A stretch of DNA of 64,000 nucleotides from CBDAPX01 sp965198725 (GCA_965198725.1 CBDAPX010000001.1:186001-250000), one strand, 5' to 3'; counted from the stretch's first letter, positions 33,189-42,429 are shown. A program made the numbers and translations. Notes: generated by a model from the sequence alone, not told the origin.

Positions 33189-35672
33189 TTACTCCGCCGC
33201 GGCCAGTGACACGGGCTGGGCCGTATCCATCTCTTTTGCCACGGGCTTCAACTGGCGCAAGCGCAACGCGTTGCTGACCACAAAAACGGATGACAAGGCC
33301 ATCGCCGCCGCCGCCAGAACCGGAGAAAGGATCAGACCGAATGCGGGGTAAAGCACACCCGCCGCCACCGGGATCAGCGCGGTGTTATAGGCAAAGGCCC
33401 AAAAGAGGTTCTGGCGGATGTTACGAAGCGTTTCTGTCGAGACATGATGTGCATCGACCAGCCGGTTGAGGCGTCCCGACATCAGGATGACATCAGCGCT
33501 TTCAATCGCAACGTCCGTGCCCGTGCCCATGGCGACACCCACCGCCGCCTCGGCCAGCGCGGGCGCATCGTTGATGCCGTCGCCAACAAAGGTCACCGGA
33601 CCATGTGTTTCCGACAGGGTACGGATGATCACCCGCTTGTCGGCAGGCATCGCTTCGGCCTGAACGATGTCGATCCCCAGCTCTGCCGCGACATGCGCCG
33701 CCGTCTTTTCGGTATCGCCCGTGATCATGGCCAGCTTTGCGCCGGCATCTTTCAGGGCACGCAGCGCGTCGCGGCTTTCCGGTTTGATACGGTCGGAAAC
33801 ACCGATCAACCCGATGGCCAAACCATCGACGGCAACCATAACCGGTGTTTCCCCGCGTTCCATAACCGCCTGCAGATCCGCGTCGAGCGTTTCGATGGCT
33901 ATGCCTTTGGCCGCCAGCCGCCCGGGTGCGCCGACGGTGACCTCTCGCCCCTCAACCTCGGCGGTCAAGCCGATACCTGGTTCGGCGCGTGTATTGGTTG
34001 CAACGGGTCGGTCCGATGGTGCGTCGGCCAATATTGCAGAAGCAATCGGATGCTCAGACCCGGTTTCAGCGGCCGCCGCCCAGCGCAAAAGATCCTCTTT
34101 GGACCAACCCGAAGCGGGCACGACGGTGGTTATGCGTGGGCGTCCCTCGGTCAAAGTCCCAGTTTTGTCAAAAGCAAAAACGCGTGTTTCCGACAGCGCC
34201 TGCAACGCGTCCCCTTTGCGGAACAAGATGCCCATATCCGCGGCACGACCGGTGCCGACGATGATGGAGGTCGGCGTTGCCAGTCCCATGGCGCACGGGC
34301 AGGCAATGATCAGAACAGAAACCCCGGCCACCAAGGCATGCGACAACACCGGCTGTGGCCCCCAAAGAAGCCATGCCAGGATGGTCACCGCCGCCACGGC
34401 CAAAACGACGGGCACAAAGACCCGGATCACTTTGTCCGCCATGGCTTGGACCGGCAGTTTGGCACCCTGTGCCTGTTCCACCAGCGCGACGATCTGTGCC
34501 AACACGGTATCCGCGCCCACACGCTCTGCCCGCAATGTCAGAACACCGTGCCCATTGACGGTGCCACCGATCAGCGGGTCGCCTTCGCCTTTGCCAACCG
34601 GGATCGGCTCTCCGGTCACCATGCTTTCGTCCACATGGCTTTCGCCTGTCAGAACGGATCCATCCACTGGCACTCGATCCCCGGGCCGCAACCGGATGAC
34701 ATCGCCAGCTGACAAGGTGGACACCGCGCGGGTCGCAAAGCTTCCATCGGGTTGCTGGACCTCTGCTTCTGGCGGTTGCAAATCCATCAAGCGCCGGATC
34801 GCGGCACCTGTGCGCCCACGCGCCCGCGCCTCGAGCCAGCGACCGAGCAGGATCAGCGTCACAATCACCGCCGCCGCTTCGAAATACACGGCGCGGCTGG
34901 CCGGTGGGATCAGGTTCGGCACCAGCAAGACACAAGTCGAACAAAGCCACGCGGCCCCTGCGCCCAAGGCTACAAGGCTGTTCATGTCCGGTGCGCGTCG
35001 TGCAAGCGCCGGCAAACCGCGTCGAAAGAAAACAGCACCGGGCCACACCAAAACATTCGTGGTCAAGACAAACTGGATCGCCCAGGACAGCTGATGGCTG
35101 ATGGTGGCCATGATCCAATGATGAAAAGCGGGGATCATGTGCCCGCCCATTTCCAAGATAAACACAGGCAGCGTCAGTGCGGCCGCGATTGCAAAGGCAC
35201 CGCGTGCCGCGTCCGTTTCCGCATCTATCAGCGCATTGGGGTCAGAACCGCCTTGTGACACTTCGGCCGGGTAACCCGCGCCGGTCACGACTTGTGCGAG
35301 ATCCACCGCCGAGACCGCGCCCGAGAGAATGTGAACATCTGCGCGGCGGGTCACAAGGTTCACCTGCGCTTCGGCAACACCGGGCGTGCCAGCCAAGGCG
35401 GTTTCCACCCGCCCGACGCAGGACGCGCAATGCATCCCGTCTATGTCCAACCGAACAGTATCGAGAACGGGGGGATAGCCAGCTTGGCGGGTCGCCTCGA
35501 CAACATCAGGTGCGGTGGCGGTGCCGAGGTCGACATGCGCGGTGCGCGTTCCCAGATTGACAGAAACCGAACCGACCCCATCGACCGCCGACATCGCGCG
35601 TTCAGCGCGACCAACGCAGGCCGCACATCTCAGCCCGTCCAGCTGAAATTTGATATGGGTCGGTTCCGCCAT
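33189..35672 (-). CDS. copA: Copper-translocating P1B-type ATPase
   Basis: An 827-residue heavy-metal ATPase that exports Cu(I) from the cytoplasm. Two N-terminal HMA domains carry LRCAACVGRAE and GMHCASCVGRVE (metal-binding CxxC). Eight membrane helices include the transport motif IACPCAMGLATP; the phosphorylation site is FAFDKTGTLTEG, the nucleotide pocket EHPIASAI and the hinge VGDGINDAPALAEA. The MSS-like patch near the C terminus (AMALSSVFVVSNALRL) is the group 1B-1 (copper) signature. ATG 35672 is chosen because the frame upstream adds non-homologous sequence. Confidence 0.93.
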   Translation of the reverse strand: MAEPTHIKFQLDGLRCAACVGRAERAMSAVDGVGSVSVNLGTRTAHVDLGTATAPDVVEATRQAGYPPVLDTVRLDIDGMHCASCVGRVETALAGTPGVAEAQVNLVTRRADVHILSGAVSAVDLAQVVTGAGYPAEVSQGGSDPNALIDAETDAARGAFAIAAALTLPVFILEMGGHMIPAFHHWIMATISHQLSWAIQFVLTTNVLVWPGAVFFRRGLPALARRAPDMNSLVALGAGAAWLCSTCVLLVPNLIPPASRAVYFEAAAVIVTLILLGRWLEARARGRTGAAIRRLMDLQPPEAEVQQPDGSFATRAVSTLSAGDVIRLRPGDRVPVDGSVLTGESHVDESMVTGEPIPVGKGEGDPLIGGTVNGHGVLTLRAERVGADTVLAQIVALVEQAQGAKLPVQAMADKVIRVFVPVVLAVAAVTILAWLLWGPQPVLSHALVAGVSVLIIACPCAMGLATPTSIIVGTGRAADMGILFRKGDALQALSETRVFAFDKTGTLTEGRPRITTVVPASGWSKEDLLRWAAAAETGSEHPIASAILADAPSDRPVATNTRAEPGIGLTAEVEGREVTVGAPGRLAAKGIAIETLDADLQAVMERGETPVMVAVDGLAIGLIGVSDRIKPESRDALRALKDAGAKLAMITGDTEKTAAHVAAELGIDIVQAEAMPADKRVIIRTLSETHGPVTFVGDGINDAPALAEAAVGVAMGTGTDVAIESADVILMSGRLNRLVDAHHVSTETLRNIRQNLFWAFAYNTALIPVAAGVLYPAFGLILSPVLAAAAMALSSVFVVSNALRLRQLKPVAKEMDTAQPVSLAAAE

Positions 35673-35750
35673 GATACGCCCAGATATAGGGCCCGCGAGG
35701 CGCCCGCGCAATTGCAGCCCTGTCAACGCCGCCTGTGCGGAATTGACAGA

Positions 35751-36494
35751 TCAGTCATCCGAAAACGCGAATTCCGGTAGTTGGTCAAACGCCGTCTTCA
35801 AGGCTTCGCCCCAGCCTTCGGAAACGCTGCGGTAATAAGGTTCATCACCCTTGATCCGCCCGGATTGTCCCAAGGTGAAAGCATCCAAATCATACGTTTG
35901 GTAATCTATCGGCAGGCCAACAGACAAGTTTGACTTGATCGTACTGTCAAAGCTGACGAGCAACAGCTTGATCGCCATCTCAAAGCTCATGCCGGGGTCA
36001 TAAGCCCGAACGAGGATCGGCTTGCCATACTTGGTTTCGCCGATCTGAAAGAATGGGTTGTCATCCGACGCTTCGATAAAGTTGCCTTCGGGATAGATCA
36101 TGAACAGGCGCGGCGCGCTGCCTTTGATCTGTCCGCCAAGGATCATGGTTGCCCGAAATGTCGAGGCCGACGCCTCGTGCCCGCCTTGGACATTTTCCCG
36201 AATGACATCGCGCAGGGTTTCGCCGACGTCCTTCGCGATCTGGAACATCGAGGGCGTGTCCAAGATGGTCGGATTGCGGTTTTCGGGTGCCTTTGTGCGC
36301 TCGTCGATCAAGCCAACAACGGCTTGCGTCGTGGCAAGGTTGCCGGCGGTCATCAGGGTGATCACCCGTTCGCCCGGCACCTCCCACGTGTGCATTTTGC
36401 GCGCGGTCGCGATGTTGTCCAAACCCGCATTCGTGCGCGTGTCGGACATAAAGACCAACCCGCGATCCAGGCGCATTCCCACGCAATAGGTCAT
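35751..36494 (-). CDS. Anbu proteasome-like peptidase
   Basis: A 247-residue Ntn-hydrolase of the Anbu family, a self-compartmentalising relative of HslV and proteasome beta subunits. After Met removal the nucleophile Thr1 is exposed (TYCVGMRLDRGLVFMSDTR); Asp17 and Lys32 (in ATARKMHTW) stand at the positions of the proteasomal catalytic triad. The C-terminal extension ends EFAFSDD. It is the last gene of a leftward four-gene operon with transglutaminase, alpha-E and ATP-grasp genes, a constellation conserved in many bacteria and proposed (Iyer and colleagues, 2009) to make and process a peptide-like product. The physiological substrate is not known. Confidence 0.92.
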   Translation of the reverse strand: MTYCVGMRLDRGLVFMSDTRTNAGLDNIATARKMHTWEVPGERVITLMTAGNLATTQAVVGLIDERTKAPENRNPTILDTPSMFQIAKDVGETLRDVIRENVQGGHEASASTFRATMILGGQIKGSAPRLFMIYPEGNFIEASDDNPFFQIGETKYGKPILVRAYDPGMSFEMAIKLLLVSFDSTIKSNLSVGLPIDYQTYDLDAFTLGQSGRIKGDEPYYRSVSEGWGEALKTAFDQLPEFAFSDD

Positions 36495-36552
36495 TTCAAC
36501 CGCTCCACCTCAGCCCGCACTGGTGTTTCGTCCCCCCGTGCGGCGCATTCCC

Positions 36553-37353
36553 CTATTGTTGTTCGACCCGCAGTTTAACCTGCATGTTCTCTGTCCCTTG
36601 GCCAAACCGCATCCCCGATACCGGAGCCGCCCCCAAATAGTCCAGCCCCGTAGCCACACGAACGTAGCGTGCATCGGGCGATTGTCCGTTGGAAACATCG
36701 AACCCGACCCAGCCCAGCCCATCGACATGCGCTTCGGCCCAAGCATGGCTGGCGTCTTGGCTGACGCGACCGTCCATCATCAAGTACCCGCTGACATAGC
36801 GCGCCGGAAATCCCAGCTTTCGGGCCACACCGATGAAAATATGCGCATGATCCTGACAAACGCCGTGCCCTTCGGACAGAACCTGTTCGGCCGTCAGATC
36901 AGCCGCGCCTTGGTCTGTCGAATAAGGGACACGTTCCAATATATGCGCTGACAGGGCGTGCAGCATCGCAAGATCGCCTTCGGGTTTCTCGAAACCTGAC
37001 AACAACGCCCGCATCTGGGTCCCAAACTTGGTCAGCTCGGTGCTGCGTTGGTACAGCCAAAGCGGCACAAAACTGGTGTGTTTGCCAACGATGCCGTTGT
37101 TGTCGGTGACTTCTACCTCTCCTTCGCAATGGACGATGATCTCGGTCACGCCGGGCTGAAAGCTGATCAGATCCACCGTGTTGGCATGTTCATCTTCGAA
37201 CGACACTTCTTTGACGCCGCCCTCAACCCGGATGTCCCAGGACCGGACATTCTGATCCGGGCGCGATTTGGGCCGTAGGCGCAGCTGTTGCAGCGCATAG
37301 GGCACCGGCTCTTCATATTGATAGGACGTGGTATGCGATATCGTTAGCAGCAT
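36553..37353 (-). CDS. Transglutaminase-like cysteine peptidase of the Anbu operon
   Basis: A 266-residue protein with an N-terminal beta domain (LLTISHTTSYQYEEPVPYALQQLRLRP) followed by the transglutaminase core. The catalytic Cys is in GHGVCQDHAHIFIGVARKLG (about residue 165), the His in QDASHAWAEAHVDG and the Asp in GWVGFDVSNG. It probably cleaves or transfers amide bonds. Gaps to its neighbours are 58 bases to anbu and 3 bases from the alpha-E gene. Confidence 0.9.
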   Translation of the reverse strand: MLLTISHTTSYQYEEPVPYALQQLRLRPKSRPDQNVRSWDIRVEGGVKEVSFEDEHANTVDLISFQPGVTEIIVHCEGEVEVTDNNGIVGKHTSFVPLWLYQRSTELTKFGTQMRALLSGFEKPEGDLAMLHALSAHILERVPYSTDQGAADLTAEQVLSEGHGVCQDHAHIFIGVARKLGFPARYVSGYLMMDGRVSQDASHAWAEAHVDGLGWVGFDVSNGQSPDARYVRVATGLDYLGAAPVSGMRFGQGTENMQVKLRVEQQ

Positions 37354-37356
37354 GGG

Positions 37357-38298
37357 TCACTCATAGAACCGATAATCAAGCTCGATCTGACGACCCAAGG
37401 CCTGACTTTCTGCGAGGAATTCGGTGACAAATTCATGCAAGCCATAGTCAAAGATCTGGTCAATCGTGGTGGTTTCGAACCGTTGGCAAATCTGATCGAC
37501 CATGCGGTGGCATGGCAACCGGACGCCGTAATCCGTCTCAAGATAGCTGAGGTTGTCGGCGATTTTGCCGTAGCAGAAGGCAAGGCTGCGCGGCAGGCGC
37601 CGGTCAAGGATCAGGAATTGCGCGATCTTGCGTGGATCGAACTCGTTTTCGTGAAGCGTTTGGTAAGCCCGCGTCGAGGACGTCGCCCGCAGGATCGTTT
37701 CCCATTGGACGTTATCCGACACGCTGCCGACATGCATGATGGACGGCAGCAGAATGTAGTATTTCACGTCCAGAACACGGGCCGCACTGTCCGCACGTTC
37801 GAAAAACGTGCCCATCCGGGCAAAATCGTAAATGTCGTTGCGCACCATTGTCCCGTGCAGCGAACCGCGCACATAGGCGCTGCGCTGGCGGATGGTGCCA
37901 AGGATTTCGGGAAGGTCCTGTTGCTTGACCGGCTTGGCCAACAACTCTTTGAGGACCAGCCAGCATTCGTTGACCGCCTCCCACACCTCGCGGGTCAGGG
38001 CTGTACGAACAAGGCGCGCATTGGTTCGCGCTGCTTCGACCGCGGACAGGACGCTTCCCGGGTTGGATTTGTCCCGCAAGAGAAAGTTGATGACCCGCTG
38101 GCCTTCGACCTCGTCATGATGCGCCTTGTAATGCGCTAAAAGGCCCGTGGCAGTCAGGATCGATGTCCACTCGCTTTCTGCGGCGCTGGATCGCGTGAGG
38201 GATATCCGCAACCCTGCATCGATCATGCGCGCGGTGTTCTCGGTTCGCTCCATGTAACGCAGCATCCAGAAGATGCCGCCGGCTGTTTTCCCCAACAT
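37357..38298 (-). CDS. Alpha-E domain protein of the Anbu operon
   Basis: A 313-residue, almost entirely helical protein of the alpha-E family. Landmarks are MLGKTAGGIFWMLRYMERTENTARMID at the N terminus, the FFERADSAARVLDVKYYILLP segment and the C-terminal LAESQALGRQIELDYRFYE. The family always occurs with circularly permuted ATP-grasp enzymes and is suggested to act with them. It has no known catalytic motif. It lies four bases after the ATP-grasp gene. Confidence 0.9.
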   Translation of the reverse strand: MLGKTAGGIFWMLRYMERTENTARMIDAGLRISLTRSSAAESEWTSILTATGLLAHYKAHHDEVEGQRVINFLLRDKSNPGSVLSAVEAARTNARLVRTALTREVWEAVNECWLVLKELLAKPVKQQDLPEILGTIRQRSAYVRGSLHGTMVRNDIYDFARMGTFFERADSAARVLDVKYYILLPSIMHVGSVSDNVQWETILRATSSTRAYQTLHENEFDPRKIAQFLILDRRLPRSLAFCYGKIADNLSYLETDYGVRLPCHRMVDQICQRFETTTIDQIFDYGLHEFVTEFLAESQALGRQIELDYRFYE

Positions 38299-38302
38299 GG
38301 CG

Positions 38303-39730
38303 TCAGTCCTCCAGAACCCAGGTGTCTTTGGTGCCGCCGCCCTGGCTGGAATTCACCACCAGGCTGCCTTTCTTCAACGCCACGCGGGTCAACCCGCCGG
38401 GAATGATCTCGACACCATTGGGCGATGCCAATGCGAAGGGCCGCAAATCCACGTGGCGCGGGGCCAGACCCGCTTGGGTCAGCACCGGCACAGTCGACAA
38501 CGACAGTGTCGGCTGCGCGATGTAGTTTTCAGGCGCGGAGATCAGCTTGGCCCGGAACGCCGCCAACTCTTTCTTGCTGGCCGCTGGCCCAACCAGCATG
38601 CCGTAACCGCCAGAGCCATGCACCTCTTTGGCAACCAATTCGGCAAGGTTGTCCAGCACGTAAGACAGCTCATTCGCTTCGGAACATCGCCACGTGGGGA
38701 CGTTTTTCAGGATCGCCTGCTCGCCCGTGTAAAACTCGACGATGTCCGGCATGTAAGAATAAATCGCCTTGTCATCGGCGATGCCGGTGCCGGGAGCGTT
38801 GGCAATCGTTATGCCACCCGCGCGGTACACATCCATGATACCCGGCACGCCCAACATGCTGTCCGGATTGAAGGTCATCGGGTCCAGAAAATCATCATCG
38901 ACACGCCGATAGAGCACATCAATCGGTTTGTAGCCTCGGGTCGTCCGCATTGCGACGCGCCCATCGATCACCCGCAAATCATGACCTTCGACCAGTTCAA
39001 CCCCCATCTGGTCGGCCAGGAATGCATGCTCGTAATAGGCAGAGTTGTGAATGCCCGGTGTCAGGACAGCTACAGTCGGCGTCCCTTCACAAACCGGCGG
39101 ACGACAGGCCGACAGCGACCGGCGCAGGCTGCGGGGGTAATCGCTGACCCGGCGCACGGGGACGCGGCTGAAGAGTTCGGGGAACATGTGCAACATGGTC
39201 TCCCGATTTTCCAACATGTAGGACACGCCGGACGGCGTCCGCGCGTTATCCTCTAAGACGTAAAACTCGTTTTCGCCCGTTCGCACCAAATCAGTGCCAA
39301 CAATATGCGTGTAAATATTGCCCGGCGGCGCCACACCGATCATCTGAGGCAGAAACGCTTCGTTCTGCGCGATCATTTCGGCGGGGATGCGACCCGCCCG
39401 CAAAATCTCTTGCCGGTGATAGATGTCGTGCAAAAAGCTGTTGATTGCCCGCACCCGCTGATCAATGCCTTTGGACAGGGTCTGCCATTCCTTGGCCGTG
39501 ATGATCCGAGGCACGATGTCAAAGGGGATCAGCCGCTCTTGCGCCTCGTCCATCCCGTAGACATTGAAGGTGATACCGGTCAGCCGAAAGAGCGATTCAG
39601 CCTGACTGGATTTGCGCCGCAGATTGGAGACATCTTCGTTCGAGAACCATTCGCAATAAGGTTCATACGGATCGCGCGGTTGTTCACCAAACCCATACAT
39701 TTCGTCATAAAACTTAGGTGTCTCGGACAT
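38303..39730 (-). CDS. Circularly permuted type 2 ATP-grasp protein
   Basis: A predicted amidoligase of 475 residues from ATG 39730 (GGGAAAG upstream), first gene of the Anbu operon. Landmarks are FYDEMYGFGEQPRDPYEPY at the N terminus, LIPFDIVPRIITAKEW, DLVRTGENEFYVLEDNARTPSGVSYMLENR (the ATP-binding E-D-N and RTPSG patch), DVLYRRVDDDFLDP, ITIANAPGTGIADDKAIYSYMPDIV and the C-terminal GGLTRVALKKGSLVVNSSQGGGTKDTW. ATP-grasp amidoligases join amino acids or peptides by a carboxyl-phosphate intermediate; the substrates here are unknown. Confidence 0.92.
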   Translation of the reverse strand: MSETPKFYDEMYGFGEQPRDPYEPYCEWFSNEDVSNLRRKSSQAESLFRLTGITFNVYGMDEAQERLIPFDIVPRIITAKEWQTLSKGIDQRVRAINSFLHDIYHRQEILRAGRIPAEMIAQNEAFLPQMIGVAPPGNIYTHIVGTDLVRTGENEFYVLEDNARTPSGVSYMLENRETMLHMFPELFSRVPVRRVSDYPRSLRRSLSACRPPVCEGTPTVAVLTPGIHNSAYYEHAFLADQMGVELVEGHDLRVIDGRVAMRTTRGYKPIDVLYRRVDDDFLDPMTFNPDSMLGVPGIMDVYRAGGITIANAPGTGIADDKAIYSYMPDIVEFYTGEQAILKNVPTWRCSEANELSYVLDNLAELVAKEVHGSGGYGMLVGPAASKKELAAFRAKLISAPENYIAQPTLSLSTVPVLTQAGLAPRHVDLRPFALASPNGVEIIPGGLTRVALKKGSLVVNSSQGGGTKDTWVLED

Positions 39731-39883
39731 GTCTTTCCCTTTTAATCCGGGCCCGATGATGCCTGCGGCGGTTTCCAAGTTGCAGCACCGACAGCGCTTT
39801 TCGCTGCTCTTCTGCTGCGATTTTCACATGGGATGCACATTTTTTGTGCGGCACCTGATCGCGCCACGGATTTGGGCCCGTTC

Positions 39884-40321
39884 CTAATCATCATTTACGG
39901 CATGCAATTCGTTTAACAAATCCAACAGCAACTCGTGTCGGTCAGGACCCAGTTTTTCACGCATCTCTTCGCTTAGGGCGGTGCTGGCGCTCAGGTTGTC
40001 CTCGATCATCGCACGCCCTTTTGGCGCAATCTCTACGATCTGTCGGCGACGGTCCTTGGGGTCGCTGCCCCGCACGATCATTTGCTTCTCTTCCAGCTTC
40101 TGCAAAATGCGCGTCAGGCTCGGCAACAACAAACACGCCTCATAGGCGATCTTGGTCGGATCCGAGGAACCGGATTCGTCCAGAACCCTCAAAACCCGCC
40201 ATTGCTGTTCGGTGATGCCGGCGTCGCTCAACATGCTGCGGATCGGGCCCATGACGCTTTCACGGGCGCGCAGCAATGCGATCGGCAGGGACCGCGCTGT
40301 CGTCGGCAGTTGCTTGGTCAT
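39884..40321 (-). CDS. hpaR: MarR-family repressor of homoprotocatechuate degradation
   Basis: A 145-residue MarR winged-helix protein from ATG 40321. HpaR-specific text is SLPIALLRARESVMGPIRSMLSDAGITEQQWRVLRVL, followed by the recognition helix LPSLTRILQKLEEKQMIVRG and the wing SDPKDRRRQIVEIAPKG. It is divergent from hpaFED; in the known system HpaR represses the meta-cleavage operon until a pathway acid (4-hydroxyphenylacetate or homoprotocatechuate) binds. A palindrome in the shared intergenic region is the likely operator. Confidence 0.9.
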   Translation of the reverse strand: MTKQLPTTARSLPIALLRARESVMGPIRSMLSDAGITEQQWRVLRVLDESGSSDPTKIAYEACLLLPSLTRILQKLEEKQMIVRGSDPKDRRRQIVEIAPKGRAMIEDNLSASTALSEEMREKLGPDRHELLLDLLNELHAVNDD

Positions 40322-40381
40322 GCAACAGCATTGCCTTGATCGGCCTTGCCGCGCAAGGGCGATCTGGTCGCCTCTGCACGC

Positions 40382-40414
40382 TTGACAGACCATCGCAATT
40401 TATATAACATGTTA
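40382..40414 (+). promoter_or_regulatory. Promoter of hpaF operon with overlapping palindromic operator
   Basis: TTGACA (40382-40387), a 17-base spacer and TAACAT (40405-40410) make a near-consensus sigma-70 promoter ending 30 bases before the hpaF start. The perfect palindrome TAACATGTTA (40405-40414) covers the -10 element, and a further TTAACAATTAA follows. This is where a MarR protein such as the adjacent HpaR would bind to block transcription. Confidence 0.65.
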
Positions 40415-40439
40415 ACAATTAAAGGGAGGAGCTGAAGGA

Positions 40440-40829
40440 ATGCCGCATATTACTGTGGACTATTCCGGCAATATCGAAGCCGTTGCTGACATTGCAGCAC
40501 TGTGTGACACGCTGCGCCGCGCCGCGATCGAAACCGGCGTCTTCCCGATGCCTGGCATCCGAGTGCGGGCCTTTCGCGCCAACCATGTCAGCATCGCGGA
40601 TGGCGACCCGAAACATGGCTTTGTAGACATCTCAATCCGTTTGCGCGCCGGGCGATCCGACGAGGACAAGGCGCGCGCGACCCAGCATGTCTTTGCTGCG
40701 GCTCAGGCCTTTCTCGCGCCTGCGCTGGCCAGCCATTCCATCGCCCTGTCGATGGAAATGCGCGATATCGACCCCGACCTGTCCCCCAAAACCGGCAGCA
40801 TTCGGGACCACCTGAAAAAGGAAGACTGA
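40440..40829 (+). CDS. hpaF: 5-carboxymethyl-2-hydroxymuconate isomerase
   Basis: A 129-residue tautomerase-superfamily enzyme. After Met removal Pro1 (PHITVDYSGNIE) is the catalytic base. It isomerises 5-carboxymethyl-2-hydroxymuconate in the homoprotocatechuate meta-cleavage pathway. Conserved segments include GIRVRAFRANHVSIADGDPKHGFVDISIRLRAGR. It is the first gene of the plus-strand hpa operon; GGGAGGAG and a closer AAGGA precede the ATG. Confidence 0.92.
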   Translation: MPHITVDYSGNIEAVADIAALCDTLRRAAIETGVFPMPGIRVRAFRANHVSIADGDPKHGFVDISIRLRAGRSDEDKARATQHVFAAAQAFLAPALASHSIALSMEMRDIDPDLSPKTGSIRDHLKKED

Positions 40830-40830
40830 C

Positions 40831-42342
40831 ATGTCCGACCTGCAATCCAATATCGACAAACTGGATGGGTATCTGGCGCGGTTTCGCGAAACCGGAATTC
40901 GCAATCAGATCAACGGTCAGGCGGTTGCAGCACGCTCTGGCCGGACGTTCGAAACCACATCGCCGGTGGACGAAACCCTGATCTGTACCGTCGCGCGCGG
41001 TGACGCGGACGATATCGATGCAGCGGCCAAAGCGGCCACGGACGCATTTCCCTCATGGCGAGACATGGCCGGAACCGAACGCAAGAAAATCCTGCATCGG
41101 ATCGCAGATGGCATCGTCGCCCGGGCCGAAGAAATCGCGCTCTGTGAATGCTGGGACACAGGCCAGGCGCTCCGCTTTATGTCAAAGGCCGCGCTGCGTG
41201 GTGCGGAAAACTTCTGCTTCTTTGCGGATCGCGCGCCAGCGGCACGGGATGGCCAGCACCTGCCATCAGCGACCTTGATGAATGTCACGACCCGCGTGCC
41301 GATCGGCCCGGTGGGCGTGATCACGCCTTGGAACACACCGTTCATGCTGTCGACGTGGAAAATCGCACCCGCGCTCGCGGCTGGCTGTACCGTCGTTCAC
41401 AAGCCTGCCGAATTCAGCCCCCTGACCGCGCGTATCCTGATGGAAATCGCCGAAGAGGCCGGCCTGCCTGCCGGCGTCTGGAACCTGGTCAACGGGTTTG
41501 GTGAGGACGCAGGCAAAGCGCTCACAGAACATCCCGATATAAAGGCCATCGCCTTTGTCGGTGAAAGCCGCACAGGTTCGATGATCATGAAACAAGGGGC
41601 TGATACCCTCAAACGCGTGCATTTCGAGCTCGGAGGCAAGAACCCGGTCATCGTCTTTGACGACGCCGACCTCGACCGCGCGCTCGACGCCGCGATCTTT
41701 ATGATCTACTCGCTGAACGGCGAACGCTGCACCTCCTCGTCACGGCTCTTGGTGCAATCCTCTGTCGCTGACCAATTCCTCGAAAACCTGGCCACCCGCG
41801 TGCAGAACATTCGCGTCGGTCACCCGCTGGACCCAAGCACCGAGATCGGGCCGCTGATCCACAAAACACATTTCGACAAGGTCACCAGCTATTTCGAAAC
41901 CGCCCAGGCCGATGGCGCAACCATTGCCGCAGGTGGTACATCACCGGATGGCCCGGGCCATTTTGTGAACCCCACACTCTTTACCAATGCCCGCAACGAC
42001 ATGCGCATCGCGCAGGAAGAAATCTTTGGCCCGGTCCTGACCGCGATCCAATTCGACACCGAAGAGGACGCATTGCAGATTGCCAATGACATCCCCTACG
42101 GCCTGACCGGCTATGTCTGGACCGAAAACCTCACCCGCGCGATGCGGTTCACCGAACAGCTCGAAGCCGGGATGATCTGGGTAAACTCCGAAAACGTCCG
42201 CCATCTGCCCACCCCGTTCGGCGGCGTCAAAGCCAGCGGCATCGGCCGCGACGGCGGCGACTGGTCCTTCGAATTCTACATGGAACAAAAGCACATCGGC
42301 TTTGCCACCGGCCACCACAAGATCCCAAGACTGGGCGCCTGA
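40831..42342 (+). CDS. hpaE: 5-carboxymethyl-2-hydroxymuconate semialdehyde dehydrogenase
   Basis: A 503-residue NAD-dependent aldehyde dehydrogenase that oxidises the ring-cleavage semialdehyde. Motifs: VITPWNTPFMLSTWKIAPALAAGCTVVHKPAEFSP, the general base Glu in FELGGKNPV and the catalytic Cys in NGERCTSSSRL. The C-terminal text SENVRHLPTPFGGVKASGIGRDGGDWSFEFYMEQKHIGFA is typical of HpaE. The start is one base after the hpaF stop. Confidence 0.95.
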   Translation: MSDLQSNIDKLDGYLARFRETGIRNQINGQAVAARSGRTFETTSPVDETLICTVARGDADDIDAAAKAATDAFPSWRDMAGTERKKILHRIADGIVARAEEIALCECWDTGQALRFMSKAALRGAENFCFFADRAPAARDGQHLPSATLMNVTTRVPIGPVGVITPWNTPFMLSTWKIAPALAAGCTVVHKPAEFSPLTARILMEIAEEAGLPAGVWNLVNGFGEDAGKALTEHPDIKAIAFVGESRTGSMIMKQGADTLKRVHFELGGKNPVIVFDDADLDRALDAAIFMIYSLNGERCTSSSRLLVQSSVADQFLENLATRVQNIRVGHPLDPSTEIGPLIHKTHFDKVTSYFETAQADGATIAAGGTSPDGPGHFVNPTLFTNARNDMRIAQEEIFGPVLTAIQFDTEEDALQIANDIPYGLTGYVWTENLTRAMRFTEQLEAGMIWVNSENVRHLPTPFGGVKASGIGRDGGDWSFEFYMEQKHIGFATGHHKIPRLGA

Positions 42343-42348
42343 CCGCCT

Positions 42349-42370
42349 TTTCTTCTCTTTCCAAATACTC
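42349..42370 (-). repeat. Interspersed intergenic motif, copy 4
   Basis: The minus strand reads GAGTATTTGGAAAGAGAAG then AAA. It lies six bases after the hpaE stop, pointing against the direction of the surrounding genes, so here it cannot serve as a ribosome-binding site. Confidence 0.6.
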
Positions 42371-42378
42371 CGGGGAGC

Positions 42379-42398
42379 GCGAGGGGCTGGCCCCTCGC
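42379..42398. repeat. GC-rich hairpin next to the interspersed motif
   Basis: GCGAGGGG and CCCCTCGC form a perfect eight-base stem with a CTGG loop. There is no T-run, so a rho-independent terminator is unlikely. It lies directly downstream of motif copy 4 and 31 bases before hpaD; a possible processing or stability element. Confidence 0.5.
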
Positions 42399-42429
42399 CC
42401 ACCGGACAAACCATAGACAGGAGCCCGCC

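Noticed and set aside
33444..35094. Long plus-strand frames of 422 and 475 residues
   Set aside because: Both are shadows of the copper ATPase, which shows every P-type motif on the other strand.
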